Of a stretch of 64,000 nt of DNA, positions 43,282 through 52,022 are shown one piece after another. How positions within the stretch are numbered: the stretch's first letter is position 1; the number at the start of each line of letters is the position of its first letter. The position numbers and the translations under genes are program-made. The notes under the pieces are model-generated. The model had not been told where the DNA came from, did no database searches, and worked only from the letters and a program-made list of their open reading frames with translations. Location of the stretch: positions 12,379-76,378 of the forward strand of contig CABJAM010000015.1 in NCBI GenBank assembly GCA_902363555.1. The letters run 5' to 3'. The DNA comes from Lachnospiraceae bacterium (GTDB lineage: Bacteria; Bacillota; Clostridia; Lachnospirales; Lachnospiraceae).

Positions 43282-44622
43282 TTACTGACTCAGTAATGAT
43301 GTGTAGGAAGCTGCATTATCGGTCTTAACCATGTTAATAGCGAATGCATCATACTGGCTCGGATTTCCGAGACGGTTTGTAATGTTGGACTCTGTCTGTC
43401 CGTCGCCGCCGATATATTCAACTTCAAGGTTAAGAAGCTTATCATAGTTCTGAAGAAGTGGCTGATATGTGGAGCTTAAGAAGTTATCGGATGAATTATA
43501 GATATTCAGCCAAACCTTCTTGGTCGGGTTTTTACTTTCATCTAACTGATTTGCCACAGGCTCATAAACCTTTGTGGAATCTGTAAAATCCTGATAGTTG
43601 TCCGCTGTCACTGCCACATTTAATGCATAGTAGGAACGCTCATCTGCTTTATATGTATATACATCTGCGGAAAGAACGTTGCCGGCTTCATCAGCAGTAC
43701 CAATACCTGTATCAATGTCTACGCCGTCAAGTGCGTTACGAAGAACACGGAGTGTTAAATAAGCCTGTACATCTGCATGCTGGCTGATTGTTCCGCCGTA
43801 GCCTTCTGCGATTGCTGCAACAGCATCACTGTTTGCATCGTAACCAAATGTTGGAACATTGTTATCCTTTGACCATGCGTTGAACATGGACATGCCCATA
43901 CCGTCATTATTGGAAGCGATAATATCAATGGAATCACCAAAAGATGAAGCCCATGTGCCAATGGCGTTACCTGCGGTTGCTGCATCCCATGTAGCTCCGG
44001 CAGAGTTTTTCATTTCCTGAGAAGCATATTCTCTGACAGTGTAGGTCTTGCCGTTAATTTCAAGAGTTCCGTCCTGTACGATCGAGGATGAACCATCTGC
44101 ATTTGTACCGATCGGCTCACTGTTGATTTCTCCGTCTTTCTCAACGCCAGTTCCAAGTGCTTTTCTTACGCCTCTTGTACGTGCGATGGAATCGTTGTGT
44201 CCGATATCACCAATAGCAAGAACATAACCGATGATCCCGTCACCATTGCGGTCTATGGTATCAATGTTTTTCTCGATATAATCCTTGATCATTGTACCCT
44301 GAAGCTCAGCACCCTGATTGGCATCAAAGCCTACATAATATGTATTTGCATTGAAGTTCAGCGCTGCCATATCGAGTTCTCCAGTGGAACTGTTGGATGG
44401 CTGACGGTTAAACCATACTAAAGGTTTGTCTTTATTAGCAACTTCTGCTCCGGCTGGCGCCTGTGTTTCTGCTGGTGCCTGCGTTTCCGCTCCTGCGGCC
44501 TGTGTTTCTCCACCTGCATTACCCTGTGTTGAAGGTGCCTTTGTTTCACCGGAACCTCCACATGCTGTAATCGTGGCGGCAAGCATCGCTGCAACAACTA
44601 ATAGAGCTAATTTCTTCTTCAT
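43282..44622 (-). CDS. mglB: Galactose/methyl-galactoside-binding lipoprotein of the ABC importer
   Basis: 446 residues from the ATG at 44622 (MKKKLALL) behind AGGGAG. A lipoprotein signal (LLVVAAMLAATITAC) is followed by a Gly/Gln/Ala/Thr-rich linker with repeated ETQAPA. The binding fold contains WFNRQPS, the calcium-loop-like DRNGDGIIGYV, IIASNNDGMGMSMFNAW and FGYDANSD, all typical of MglB. At about 446 residues it is longer than E. coli MglB (~330); part of the excess is the linker and a C-terminal extension. It is the first gene of mglBAC. Regulation by the adjacent YesMN pair is inferred. Confidence 0.85.
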   Translation of the reverse strand: MKKKLALLVVAAMLAATITACGGSGETKAPSTQGNAGGETQAAGAETQAPAETQAPAGAEVANKDKPLVWFNRQPSNSSTGELDMAALNFNANTYYVGFDANQGAELQGTMIKDYIEKNIDTIDRNGDGIIGYVLAIGDIGHNDSIARTRGVRKALGTGVEKDGEINSEPIGTNADGSSSIVQDGTLEINGKTYTVREYASQEMKNSAGATWDAATAGNAIGTWASSFGDSIDIIASNNDGMGMSMFNAWSKDNNVPTFGYDANSDAVAAIAEGYGGTISQHADVQAYLTLRVLRNALDGVDIDTGIGTADEAGNVLSADVYTYKADERSYYALNVAVTADNYQDFTDSTKVYEPVANQLDESKNPTKKVWLNIYNSSDNFLSSTYQPLLQNYDKLLNLEVEYIGGDGQTESNITNRLGNPSQYDAFAINMVKTDNAASYTSLLSQ

Positions 44623-44766
44623 ATAAAAATTCTCCCTTCTTTTGGCACTTTTCATCGTGCGCTTTGTTGATATTTACAGTCTATATCATATGGACATTTA
44701 AAAACATAGAATATTTTTTTAATATCATTGAAATTTTTTCGATTTCCTTTGGTCATATTGGACACT

Positions 44767-44802
44767 AAAAACGCCCTGCAAGTAAAAATGCTTACAGGGC
44801 GT
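44767..44802 (-). terminator. Intrinsic terminator of the lspA-like/M50 operon
   Basis: ACGCCCTG (44771-44778) pairs with CAGGGCGT (44795-44802) and is extended by AAG/CTT. On the minus strand it is followed by TTTTT. Confidence 0.85.
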
Positions 44803-44828
44803 CATAATTCTGTACAATTTTGTCTATT

Positions 44829-45959
44829 TTATTGGGATTTTGTTATATATGTCAACAAATCCCTCTCCGATTCCACTTCCCCCTCATAAGGATAGGCCTT
44901 CACCACTTTTTCAAATTTCATCCTTATTTTCTCAGCTTCATCCTTATCCTTTCGCCCAAGCAGCGCATAAGCATACTGCATCCTCAAAACAGAAGGATTA
45001 TTTTTCATCGCTTTCAAAAACTTGTTAAACTCACTGGTCATAAATTCACTCAGAACCTCCGGGCGTTTTTCCCCCACCAGCTCGCAAAATATGCGCTCCG
45101 CGATCAACATATTTTTATGGACATTTACCATACCGGTTTGTTTATTTAACAGTTCCTCCATCATCCGATCCGCCCGCACAAAATCCATCTGATCCATAGC
45201 ACGGCTACAGGCATAAGCCCCAACAGTCGCACACAGACTATTTTTTAAATCTTCATCCGTGGGCACCAAAAACCATTCCTCCGGCATATCCTTTAAACGG
45301 ATATTTTCCACCGTCTGAACATAGATCATCATCTGGAGCCAGAAGCAGCGCATCGCCGCTTTACTTTTGCCAATAGAAATAATATTTCTTCCATCATTAT
45401 CTACGGCTCCTGTTTTCATAGGAACACCATTCATAAATGCCATCGCGATCCCCGCCAGACTTATAAGCCAAAACACGCTGGCCAGTCTGCTATCTCTGGG
45501 TAATGCAAACGCCGGGATCATGCATAGCACGGACAGGATAAGATTCATCAATACGCCGCCCAGATTATACAAAATATAAGGTATCTTCCCATCAACCATT
45601 GGCGGGGGCGCCATCAGACATTGACCGCCGGTGCCCATCAGCGAATATTTCTTACGCTGCATACGGCCGTCCTTCTTTAAAAAGATAATATTTCCGATTC
45701 TAAACGACGCAAAGCGATAACCGCTGAGCAGGCCAAAAATTAAATGCCCCAGCTCATGGATGACCAAATGAATAAAAACAGCAATGTAAAGCACAATAAG
45801 ACAAAAAACCAGATTTAATATAAAGGATAGAAAATCGCCCTTTTTGATGCCTTTAGCCATGAGGATACCTACAAAAAAGCCACACATTGCAACTATAAAA
45901 AAATATAATGTCCTATTGATGTTCTTATGATCCTGAACCTTTTTTCCTTCTTTTTTCAA
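44829..45959 (-). CDS. M50-type membrane metalloprotease-like protein
   Basis: 376 residues when started at the TTG at 45959, which has GGAGG upstream and overlaps the stop of the previous gene (TTGA). Hydrophobic segments lie near 15-35, 45-75, 130-150 and 160-180. The zinc motif HELGH lies within the second membrane region (VIHELGHLIFG, ~72-76 for the HELGH), followed by NLGGVLMNLILS, which supplies the M50-like Asn-x-x-Pro-type third-ligand region in altered form. The C-terminal half is soluble and helical, with tetratricopeptide-like character. A role as an intramembrane protease is plausible, but its substrate is unknown. The coupling to a signal-peptidase-II-like gene is unusual. Confidence 0.7.
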   Translation of the reverse strand: MKKEGKKVQDHKNINRTLYFFIVAMCGFFVGILMAKGIKKGDFLSFILNLVFCLIVLYIAVFIHLVIHELGHLIFGLLSGYRFASFRIGNIIFLKKDGRMQRKKYSLMGTGGQCLMAPPPMVDGKIPYILYNLGGVLMNLILSVLCMIPAFALPRDSRLASVFWLISLAGIAMAFMNGVPMKTGAVDNDGRNIISIGKSKAAMRCFWLQMMIYVQTVENIRLKDMPEEWFLVPTDEDLKNSLCATVGAYACSRAMDQMDFVRADRMMEELLNKQTGMVNVHKNMLIAERIFCELVGEKRPEVLSEFMTSEFNKFLKAMKNNPSVLRMQYAYALLGRKDKDEAEKIRMKFEKVVKAYPYEGEVESERDLLTYITKSQ

Positions 45960-46504
45960 GACACTTTCCTCCCGCCCCGTTTTAACATCTGCTTTATTCG
46001 ATCCACACACCACCGGCCATACGCTCCAACTGAAATTTCCCTGGAATGCTTTAATGCAATGATAAGAAATAAAACCTCCGCAACCGTCAGATAACAGTCC
46101 TTTAGATCAAATGTAAATAACCCTGGAAGCTGAATATAATCAATGCTCCCTCCCCAAATAACTTTATCGATCAGGCTGCACACTGCACCAGCCAAACCAA
46201 AAACGATAATAAACCGCACGCCTTTGCCAATCGTATGTTTTCTACTTATATAAAAATTATATCCGCTGACCAGAAGGAGGATTACAAGAATGTTGATGAC
46301 CACAGCCACACCAAGATGACTGAAAACATCAATATAGTTACCGCCAAAGGAATAATTTGTATTCTGTATGGGCCGGAAGCGGAGTAAATTTCCAATAATA
46401 TCTACATCTGCATCATAGCAGATATAGTAGATCATCACCTTGATAAACTGTTCTACGATGCATAGCACTATAATAAAAGGGAGCAATGGCTTAATGTTTT
46501 TCAA
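45956..46504 (-). CDS. Signal peptidase II-like membrane protein
   Basis: 182 residues from the TTG at 46504, which has CAGGAGG seven bases upstream; the ATG at 46546 has no binding site. It shows four hydrophobic helices, the opening VEQFIKVMIYY (EQ-x-x-K motif), RPIQNTNYSFG, and the two Asp blocks LAGAVCSLIDKVIWGGSIDY and FDLKDCYL. These correspond to the catalytic Asp pair of LspA, which cleaves lipoprotein signal peptides. It is probably a paralogue and not the housekeeping enzyme, since it is coupled to an M50 protease gene and the motifs deviate from standard LspA. Confidence 0.7.
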   Translation of the reverse strand: MKNIKPLLPFIIVLCIVEQFIKVMIYYICYDADVDIIGNLLRFRPIQNTNYSFGGNYIDVFSHLGVAVVINILVILLLVSGYNFYISRKHTIGKGVRFIIVFGLAGAVCSLIDKVIWGGSIDYIQLPGLFTFDLKDCYLTVAEVLFLIIALKHSREISVGAYGRWCVDRIKQMLKRGGRKVS

Positions 46505-46584
46505 TGGTGTCCTCCTGTGTTTGCGAATTATTTCTAATTCTATCATAAAAGCAGGCGGAAGTCATCAGGATTAGCGAAATGAGC

Positions 46585-46619
46585 AAAAGTGCCGCTGTTC
46601 CATAACCTTGAACAGCGGC
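46585..46619 (-). terminator. Intrinsic terminator of the URO-D/FMN reductase operon
   Basis: GCCGCTGTTC (46591-46600) pairs perfectly with GAACAGCGGC (46610-46619). On the minus strand it is followed by ACTTTT; on the plus strand by AGCTTTTATTT. Confidence 0.65.
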
Positions 46620-46694
46620 AGCTTTTATTTACAAAATATGTACGAACCGGTCATTATTTCATTGATTACAAATACCTGTTTCTTCCCTCAAAAA

Positions 46695-47522
46695 TCAACG
46701 CATTGTAATATAACCGTGATATTGCGTCAAATTATCACTTGTTGCATAATCCCCCACAAAGCATCCAATAAAATTATAGTACGGATTCAGGAACGGGAAC
46801 ACATCCTGCTGCGCCCACTCCGGCTGCTTTAAAGCCGATGCGGCAGCTTCAATACACTTGTGCCAGTTTGTCGGCCCGTCAAACCACATTTCCACCATGC
46901 GGTCCATCATACAATGGTTTACATCCTTCATAATCTTACTTGTAACGATGCGGGTACACTCCGGCATTTTTTCAAATACAGGGAACACCTCTTCAAAAAG
47001 CCAGCGGTCGCCTTCCTCCAAAGACACACCTTCCGGATATTGGATACAGAAATTCCACCGGTAATTTGGACCATCATCCACGGTCCGGCCTTTGCCCTTC
47101 ACATCATCCTCCCACCAATAGGGCACGAAAGCAAAGATAAATGGTACCTTACCGCCAGAAGTTGCCCGGGCCTTGTCGGCATCCATATTTTCACTGCCAA
47201 TGTTATCCGGCATGTTATTTTGCCAGATCAGCACATCCGTCGGCATCACCTCGGTCAATATTTTATTCATACATTCCGGCGACAGATGATTGATCATCCA
47301 GTAATGCTCGGTTAACTGCATTTTAACCGTTCCAAAGCGTTCACCATCCGGAGGGGTGGGCAGAGCATTATAAAATGCATATTTGGACACGTAAGGTCCA
47401 AACTGGGAAATACTATCCGGAACGTGGGTCCGGTACAGCCAGTGCTGTAACTTTATACGGTAATCCTCATTGGCCACATCGACATAAATAAGGCTGCGCA
47501 TTGGTTCATAATTTGTACTCAT
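46695..47522 (-). CDS. Uncharacterised protein, probable dimeric alpha/beta-barrel fold
   Basis: 275 residues with no signal or membrane segment. Two related halves can be traced: YVDVANEDYRIKLQHWLYRTHVPDSISQFGPY with YAFYNALPTPP, and the second-half counterpart FCIQYPEGVSLEEGDRWLFEEVFPVFEKMPE with MVEMWFDGPTNWHKCI. This recalls the ferredoxin-like EthD/dimeric barrel fold. Many aromatic residues (Trp, Tyr, His) suggest a small-molecule pocket. It is the last gene of the LysR-linked cluster, nine bases behind the FMN reductase, so it should act in the same pathway. No reaction is assigned. Confidence 0.45.
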   Translation of the reverse strand: MSTNYEPMRSLIYVDVANEDYRIKLQHWLYRTHVPDSISQFGPYVSKYAFYNALPTPPDGERFGTVKMQLTEHYWMINHLSPECMNKILTEVMPTDVLIWQNNMPDNIGSENMDADKARATSGGKVPFIFAFVPYWWEDDVKGKGRTVDDGPNYRWNFCIQYPEGVSLEEGDRWLFEEVFPVFEKMPECTRIVTSKIMKDVNHCMMDRMVEMWFDGPTNWHKCIEAAASALKQPEWAQQDVFPFLNPYYNFIGCFVGDYATSDNLTQYHGYITMR

Positions 47523-47531
47523 ATTAACCTC

Positions 47532-48470
47532 CTATCTGCCAGACGGCATCACCGGTTCTATAAAGGACTGGTAACGCTTAACGGCATCTTTATATTTGTC
47601 TGTTTTTCTGTTTTCCATATTCTTCATCTCATTTTCCTGGATATCCTGAGCATGGATAAACTTACCTGACATTGTATCATGCGCATGCTCCAACTGAGAT
47701 TCAGGAAATACAAATTCCAGCTTGCCATCATTTAAAATCATCTCGCCCTCGATACCGCACAGACAGCAAATCGCTTTATTCGTATTCGGAATGTGATAGA
47801 AGTTCCGGCAATGGCAATGCGGGCACATCCCCTTCTCGCCCTTATACTGCGCATTTTCCATATCCTTTGCGGCATTGGCCAGATCTGCGCCCATCTGATG
47901 GACAGCAGCAACCTTTTCGTCCTCCATGATAATATTCTTAGACCAGGAATAGCATTTGTTATCAATGATCTTCCATGCCCATGGCAATGCCAGCATCCCT
48001 GTATCCGTCTGAACCCGTGTAGACCAGTCGGAGCCGCCGATTCCAAGAAATGAAACAACCTTATCCTTGATCCATGCCGGATCAATGGGCTTTCCGTGAC
48101 CTTCCTCAGCCAGCTTCATGGCAAACATATTAATCCCCTTATCCGCTCTTGGGCCTAAACGGTCATTTAATGTATGGAACAGGCCCGTTGCTCCCTTTTC
48201 AAAAATCGGAGTGGAAATGAAAATACCGTCAGCTTCAAGAATCAGTTCCAGCAGTTCCTCCAAATCATCCTTAATAGCACAGACATTTCCTTTCCCCATG
48301 GTCAGCGAACGGGAACAGGCCACACAGCCCGTACAGTTTTTAATATCCCAATCTAAAATATGTACAAATTTAATTTCAGCGCCCTGCTCCGAAGCACCCA
48401 TGAGAGCTTCCTTACACATAGAGTCATTGGCTCCATTTTTTCCTCCAAAAGAAATACCTAAAATCTTCAT
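47532..48470 (-). CDS. NADPH-dependent FMN reductase/flavodoxin-like protein with Zn ribbon
   Basis: 312 residues. Residues ~1-200 are a flavodoxin-like FMN reductase: KILGISFGGKNGANDSM for the phosphate loop, then NCTGCVACSRS (Cys pairs that may bind a metal or cluster), then ADGIFISTPIFEKGATG. An added module at ~215-250 carries two Cys pairs, CPHCHC and CCLC, in a Zn-ribbon arrangement. The C-terminal tail is helical. The ATG overlaps the URO-D stop (ATGA). It probably supplies reduced flavin or electrons for the cluster's reaction; the substrate is unknown. Confidence 0.75.
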   Translation of the reverse strand: MKILGISFGGKNGANDSMCKEALMGASEQGAEIKFVHILDWDIKNCTGCVACSRSLTMGKGNVCAIKDDLEELLELILEADGIFISTPIFEKGATGLFHTLNDRLGPRADKGINMFAMKLAEEGHGKPIDPAWIKDKVVSFLGIGGSDWSTRVQTDTGMLALPWAWKIIDNKCYSWSKNIIMEDEKVAAVHQMGADLANAAKDMENAQYKGEKGMCPHCHCRNFYHIPNTNKAICCLCGIEGEMILNDGKLEFVFPESQLEHAHDTMSGKFIHAQDIQENEMKNMENRKTDKYKDAVKRYQSFIEPVMPSGR

Positions 48471-49435
48471 CCTTGTAAATCCCCCTTTTTATAAAAATCT
48501 TTTCCATAGCGTTCAATTTCATCCGCCACAACCGCTGCCACCTTCGTGTCAATGATCGGGCACATTGTAGAAAAATTACCACCGGGCGCAAGCGTATCCA
48601 TACAGCGCCGGACCTCGGCCCTGATTTCATCCTCCGATGCCCCGGGCCGTTCAAGGATTTCCTGGGAATTAAAACCGCCGTTAAAAACCACCTTATCCCC
48701 GTACAAAGCCTTCAGTTCCGGCACATCATTACAATACTGGAGCGGGTCAATGGCATCCACGCCCATTTCCACCAAATACTTCACCACCGGCTTAATGTAA
48801 CCGCAGGAATGCATTTCAAAAAACATCTCAAGTTCATGCGTCTTATCAATCACCCTTTGGATATAAGGTTGAATAAATTCACCCCACATTTCCGGAGAAA
48901 AAAACATATTTTTGTTATTGCCCCAATCATCGTGAAACGCGATAATATCAAAGTTAAAATAGTTTTTAAGTATTTCCAGATACCGGCATTTGTGCTCTGT
49001 AATTGCTGCAAAAAGCTCGTGAACCTCATCCGGATTATCCATAAAGGCAAAAATCGCATTTTCAAAGCCCATCAGGCTCATCATCCGCTCAAATGGCCCA
49101 TTGAGCAGCATACAAAAGGACGCCCGTTCACTGCGGTTCCAATTTTTTGTGGCCTCCCCGGCAATCGCTTCCCAGTCGTAACTGTCAAGGTCCGGCAAAT
49201 GTACAGCATCTCTCCAGTTTTCCAAATCCTCCAGTTGTTCCTGTCCAATCGTCTCTGTCTGGGAATGCATTTCCGGAACATACGTCCAGCTTACGCCAAA
49301 CCAGTCCCTTCCAGTGCCTTCACCAAAATAACGTTCACCGTAGGAATCCCAAATGTCTAAATCATTAAAAAAATTCGGAACATACTCCGGACTTTCATGG
49401 CGGTAAACCGCCAGCATGTTTTCTCTGGGTGTCAC
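48467..49435 (-). CDS. URO-D family protein, probable zinc-dependent methyltransferase (MtaA/CmuA type)
   Basis: 322 residues, GTG start behind GGAGGAGG. The TIM-barrel family contains both uroporphyrinogen decarboxylases and zinc methyltransferases. Here the Zn ligand pattern of the latter is visible: His209-x-Cys211 (EMHSCGYI) and Cys292 (FSTMCPII). Porphyrin-binding residues of HemE are not evident. In anaerobes such enzymes move methyl groups from methylated compounds or corrinoids to a carrier. No corrinoid protein gene is present in the window, so the full pathway cannot be assigned. It is the first gene of the operon, next to a LysR gene. Confidence 0.7.
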   Translation of the reverse strand: MTPRENMLAVYRHESPEYVPNFFNDLDIWDSYGERYFGEGTGRDWFGVSWTYVPEMHSQTETIGQEQLEDLENWRDAVHLPDLDSYDWEAIAGEATKNWNRSERASFCMLLNGPFERMMSLMGFENAIFAFMDNPDEVHELFAAITEHKCRYLEILKNYFNFDIIAFHDDWGNNKNMFFSPEMWGEFIQPYIQRVIDKTHELEMFFEMHSCGYIKPVVKYLVEMGVDAIDPLQYCNDVPELKALYGDKVVFNGGFNSQEILERPGASEDEIRAEVRRCMDTLAPGGNFSTMCPIIDTKVAAVVADEIERYGKDFYKKGDLQG

Positions 49436-49583
49436 CGTAAATCACCTCCTCCAAAATTATATATAGCACATCCTCCTGGCCGCAAAACACAGCGCGCTTT
49501 GCGGTACAAGCAAAACTCAGGATCATGTTACTCTAATTTTAAAAGATTTAAAGGCAGATGAAAAACGGAAAATCCTCTCAATC

Positions 49584-50510
49584 CTATTCCAAAACAGAAT
49601 GGAAAAACTTTTGTGTCTCATTTACAAATTTCTCAACGGTCGGCTTTTTATTTATCTTTTTCCAGGCCATAACAAAACCACTCTGTGTTCCGGCCAAAGG
49701 CACTGTCGCCAACGCAGGGTTGACAATCCCCTGATAAAATTTATCACATATAAAAATATCCGAGTCATCCATCAAGTTAAACGCCAGAGCCACAGCACTG
49801 GCCGTATAACAGGTGATGTTCGGCGTAAATCCGAAGGGCTCACATAAATTTTTCAGCATTACCGTATAGCTGGGTGTCACCTGGGGTGAAATCGCCATAA
49901 AATGACACTCCTTTAAATCCTCCACATGAAGCGCCCTTTTTCCTGCCAGCGGATGACTTTTCAGCATGGCCGCCAAATGAGTACATTCCCCCAGCACCCG
50001 AACCTCAAAATCCTCAAGCCCCAACTGCTCCATCTCATAAAGCACCGTAAAAACAATGTCCAGTTCATCATGTAAAAGCATCCGGCGCAGGTCCTGGGCG
50101 GGACTTGTCTCCACCCGAACATTGCACTGTCCGTATTTATTTTTAAAATTCCTTATAGCAGGCATAATAAACATTTCCGGATTATGCGAATCCAGACTGC
50201 CGATGGACAGACTCCGCGAATAACCAGCCTGGATCACATGAGCCTCATTAACATCCATTTCTATACGCATTGTCATCTTCTTCCACTGCTCAAAAAGATA
50301 CTGTCCGGACGGCGTCAGCCTTATGCTCCGCTTTTCCCGCCAAAACAGTGGTATCCCCAGCATCTGTTCAAGGCTGAGGATACTTTTACTCACAGTGGAT
50401 TGGGAGACGTGCATGTATTCTGCTGTTTTTGTAAAGCTGCCCAGCTCGGCAGTCGTTACGAAATATTCCAATTGGCCAAAATTTATATTTCTGATGTCTA
50501 TATTATGCAT
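49584..50510 (-). CDS. LysR-family transcriptional regulator
   Basis: 308 residues, full length for the family. The ATG follows GGGGG. The winged helix-turn-helix is at ~20-45 (GSFTKTAEYMHVSQSTVSKSILSLEQMLGIPLF), and a complete periplasmic-binding-like effector domain fills ~95-300. It lies upstream of the URO-D/FMN reductase genes in the same direction, with a 148-base gap, and is the likely activator of that cluster in response to its substrate. Unlike the lysR gene at 6291 it is intact. Confidence 0.85.
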   Translation of the reverse strand: MHNIDIRNINFGQLEYFVTTAELGSFTKTAEYMHVSQSTVSKSILSLEQMLGIPLFWREKRSIRLTPSGQYLFEQWKKMTMRIEMDVNEAHVIQAGYSRSLSIGSLDSHNPEMFIMPAIRNFKNKYGQCNVRVETSPAQDLRRMLLHDELDIVFTVLYEMEQLGLEDFEVRVLGECTHLAAMLKSHPLAGKRALHVEDLKECHFMAISPQVTPSYTVMLKNLCEPFGFTPNITCYTASAVALAFNLMDDSDIFICDKFYQGIVNPALATVPLAGTQSGFVMAWKKINKKPTVEKFVNETQKFFHSVLE

Positions 50511-50595
50511 AACATCCCCCTAACTACGTGTATGCAAAATCATATTCCCATACTCCTGTAATACCTCTGAAACATAATTGGAAAGTTTGTATATT

Positions 50596-50614
50596 CTCGC
50601 ACCAATGGTGCGAG
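50596..50614. other. Short perfect hairpin or operator downstream of the KilA-N gene
   Basis: CTCGCACC and GGTGCGAG flank a 3-base centre. There is no T-run on the minus strand, so it could be either an operator of the lysR gene or a weak terminator. Confidence 0.35.
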
Positions 50615-50758
50615 TTTACAGAATTACAGTATGTAAAATAAAAATTTCGCATTTTCCAAAGATTTGCGGCAGAATATCCCTTTTAATGAATTCCGATAAC
50701 TGGTTAAAAAATCGCAATAGCTTTCTTAATTTATTTCTATAAAGCCCAAAATTTCTTT

Positions 50759-51613
50759 TTAATCCTTTTGTGAGTCCATCCCTAATTTCGGTAAATTACT
50801 TAAACTCATAACTTTCAATGTTTGCAACTGTTGTACCGCCAACTGCCGAAGTAATTCCATTCTCTCTTTTTGATTCTTACCCTGATTTATCAAAACAGCA
50901 TTATAACTTTCCAAATTTGCAAGCACTAATAATTGGTCTAGTGTTGCTACATCCCGCATATTCCCTTTTACTGTTGGATTTTTATCTTTCCACTGCTTTG
51001 CTGTTTTTCCAAACAAAACCACATTCAACATATCAGCTTCATTCGCATAGGTATAGGCCACCTGCACGGGTGTTAATTCTGGTGGAATCAGATTTTCTTT
51101 AATTGCATCTGTATGTATCCTGTAATTCAATTTAGAAATTTCTCTATTCAAATTCCAATTCAAAGACAACCGACTGTTTTCGTCTGTCTTTAAACGCCTA
51201 TAGTCTTTCATAATATATAACTGGAACTCAGGAGAAATCCAAGTTGCAAAAGACATGGCGATATCGCTATGGGCATATGTTCCACCGTAGCGTCCTGCTT
51301 TTGAAACAATGCCAATAGCATCTGTCGCATCTATCCATTTCTTAGGCGACATTGTAAAAGCATTCGCTCCAGCCTGCTTTCTAAACCCCTCGAATTCGAG
51401 GGGTTTAAAATCTGGATTATGTAACCTTTCCCATAGTCCCAGAAATTCTATAACATCCCGATTTCTCATCCAGTTTTGAATAACCGCCGTTGGGTCTTCA
51501 CTTTTATACCGGGCAATATCCGTTAATGAGATAAATTCATTTTCAAAATCCTGCGTATAAATCCCAATATCTATTCCATTTGCATGGATTGTATCTTTAA
51601 TTATTTTCCCCAT
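50759..51613 (-). CDS. KilA-N domain DNA-binding protein
   Basis: 284 residues from the ATG at 51613 (MGKIIKD) behind AGGAGGAGT. The KilA-N domain covers ~1-110 (ISLTDIARYKSEDPTAVIQNWMRNRDVIEFLGLWE, then GGTYAHSDIAMSFATWISPEFQLYIM). The C-terminal half is helical and basic-acidic, without a known domain. KilA-N proteins come from phages and other mobile DNA, where they are thought to bind DNA. Here no other phage gene adjoins it, so it is probably a remnant or domesticated gene. It is the most phage-like gene in the window. Confidence 0.85.
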   Translation of the reverse strand: MGKIIKDTIHANGIDIGIYTQDFENEFISLTDIARYKSEDPTAVIQNWMRNRDVIEFLGLWERLHNPDFKPLEFEGFRKQAGANAFTMSPKKWIDATDAIGIVSKAGRYGGTYAHSDIAMSFATWISPEFQLYIMKDYRRLKTDENSRLSLNWNLNREISKLNYRIHTDAIKENLIPPELTPVQVAYTYANEADMLNVVLFGKTAKQWKDKNPTVKGNMRDVATLDQLLVLANLESYNAVLINQGKNQKERMELLRQLAVQQLQTLKVMSLSNLPKLGMDSQKD

Positions 51614-51704
51614 TACTCCTCCTGTGATCACATTATAATCTTTTCAAAACGCTCAATTCTCTTTTCCTTTAAAAACATTCTACTAAATAACTATCTTCAT
51701 CTTC

Positions 51705-51866
51705 CTACATTTCCCGATATGCTTCAACATAAAATTGAATACAACTAGGATATATATACAAATATCTTCTACACACCATTTTATATAATTCCAGTATTTT
51801 TTTATCACAAGCAAAATCCAGTAATTGAACTATCTCATCTGCCATCTGATAAATTTTTTCATCCAT
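51705..51866 (-). CDS. 53-residue protein of unknown function
   Basis: The ATG at 51866 has TTGAGGTAATTT upstream. The protein is mostly helical (MDEKIYQMADEIVQLLDFAC at the start) with three Cys and many Tyr, and no membrane segment or known motif. It lies 91 bases ahead of the KilA-N gene in the same direction. The open frame with a decent binding site supports translation. The function is not known. Confidence 0.45.
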   Translation of the reverse strand: MDEKIYQMADEIVQLLDFACDKKILELYKMVCRRYLYIYPSCIQFYVEAYREM

Positions 51867-51884
51867 TAAATTACCTCAAAACAC

Positions 51885-52010
51885 TTAAGTGCATCCGTTA
51901 CCTTCTCCAAATTCCGCTTTCACATTGATGACACTATCTGGTGATTTGTGGGATAAAAGCACAACAGTCTCCACGGTTGACTTTACCAACGACTTACTTA
52001 TAAGCTTCTC
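51885..52010 (-). pseudogene. Fragment resembling the C-terminal part of an RNA (uracil-5-)-methyltransferase
   Basis: A 41-codon minus-strand frame without start reads STVETVVLLSHKSPDSVINV and then KAEFGEG before a stop. The VETVVLLS stretch is found near the end of clostridial RlmD/RumA-like methyltransferases and proteins derived from them. No upstream part of such a gene exists here; the piece is wedged between two other damaged or small genes, so it is a relic. The match is from memory and needs a search. Confidence 0.4.
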
Positions 52011-52022
52011 TGCGGATCATAG

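Noticed and set aside
45956..46546. Start of the LspA-like protein at the upstream ATG (46546)
   Set aside because: No ribosome binding site precedes that ATG, while CAGGAGG lies seven bases before the in-frame TTG at 46504, which also gives a normal LspA-like N-terminus.
50759..51613. Prophage anchored by the KilA-N gene
   Set aside because: No integrase, structural or lysis gene and no attachment repeats were found around it.
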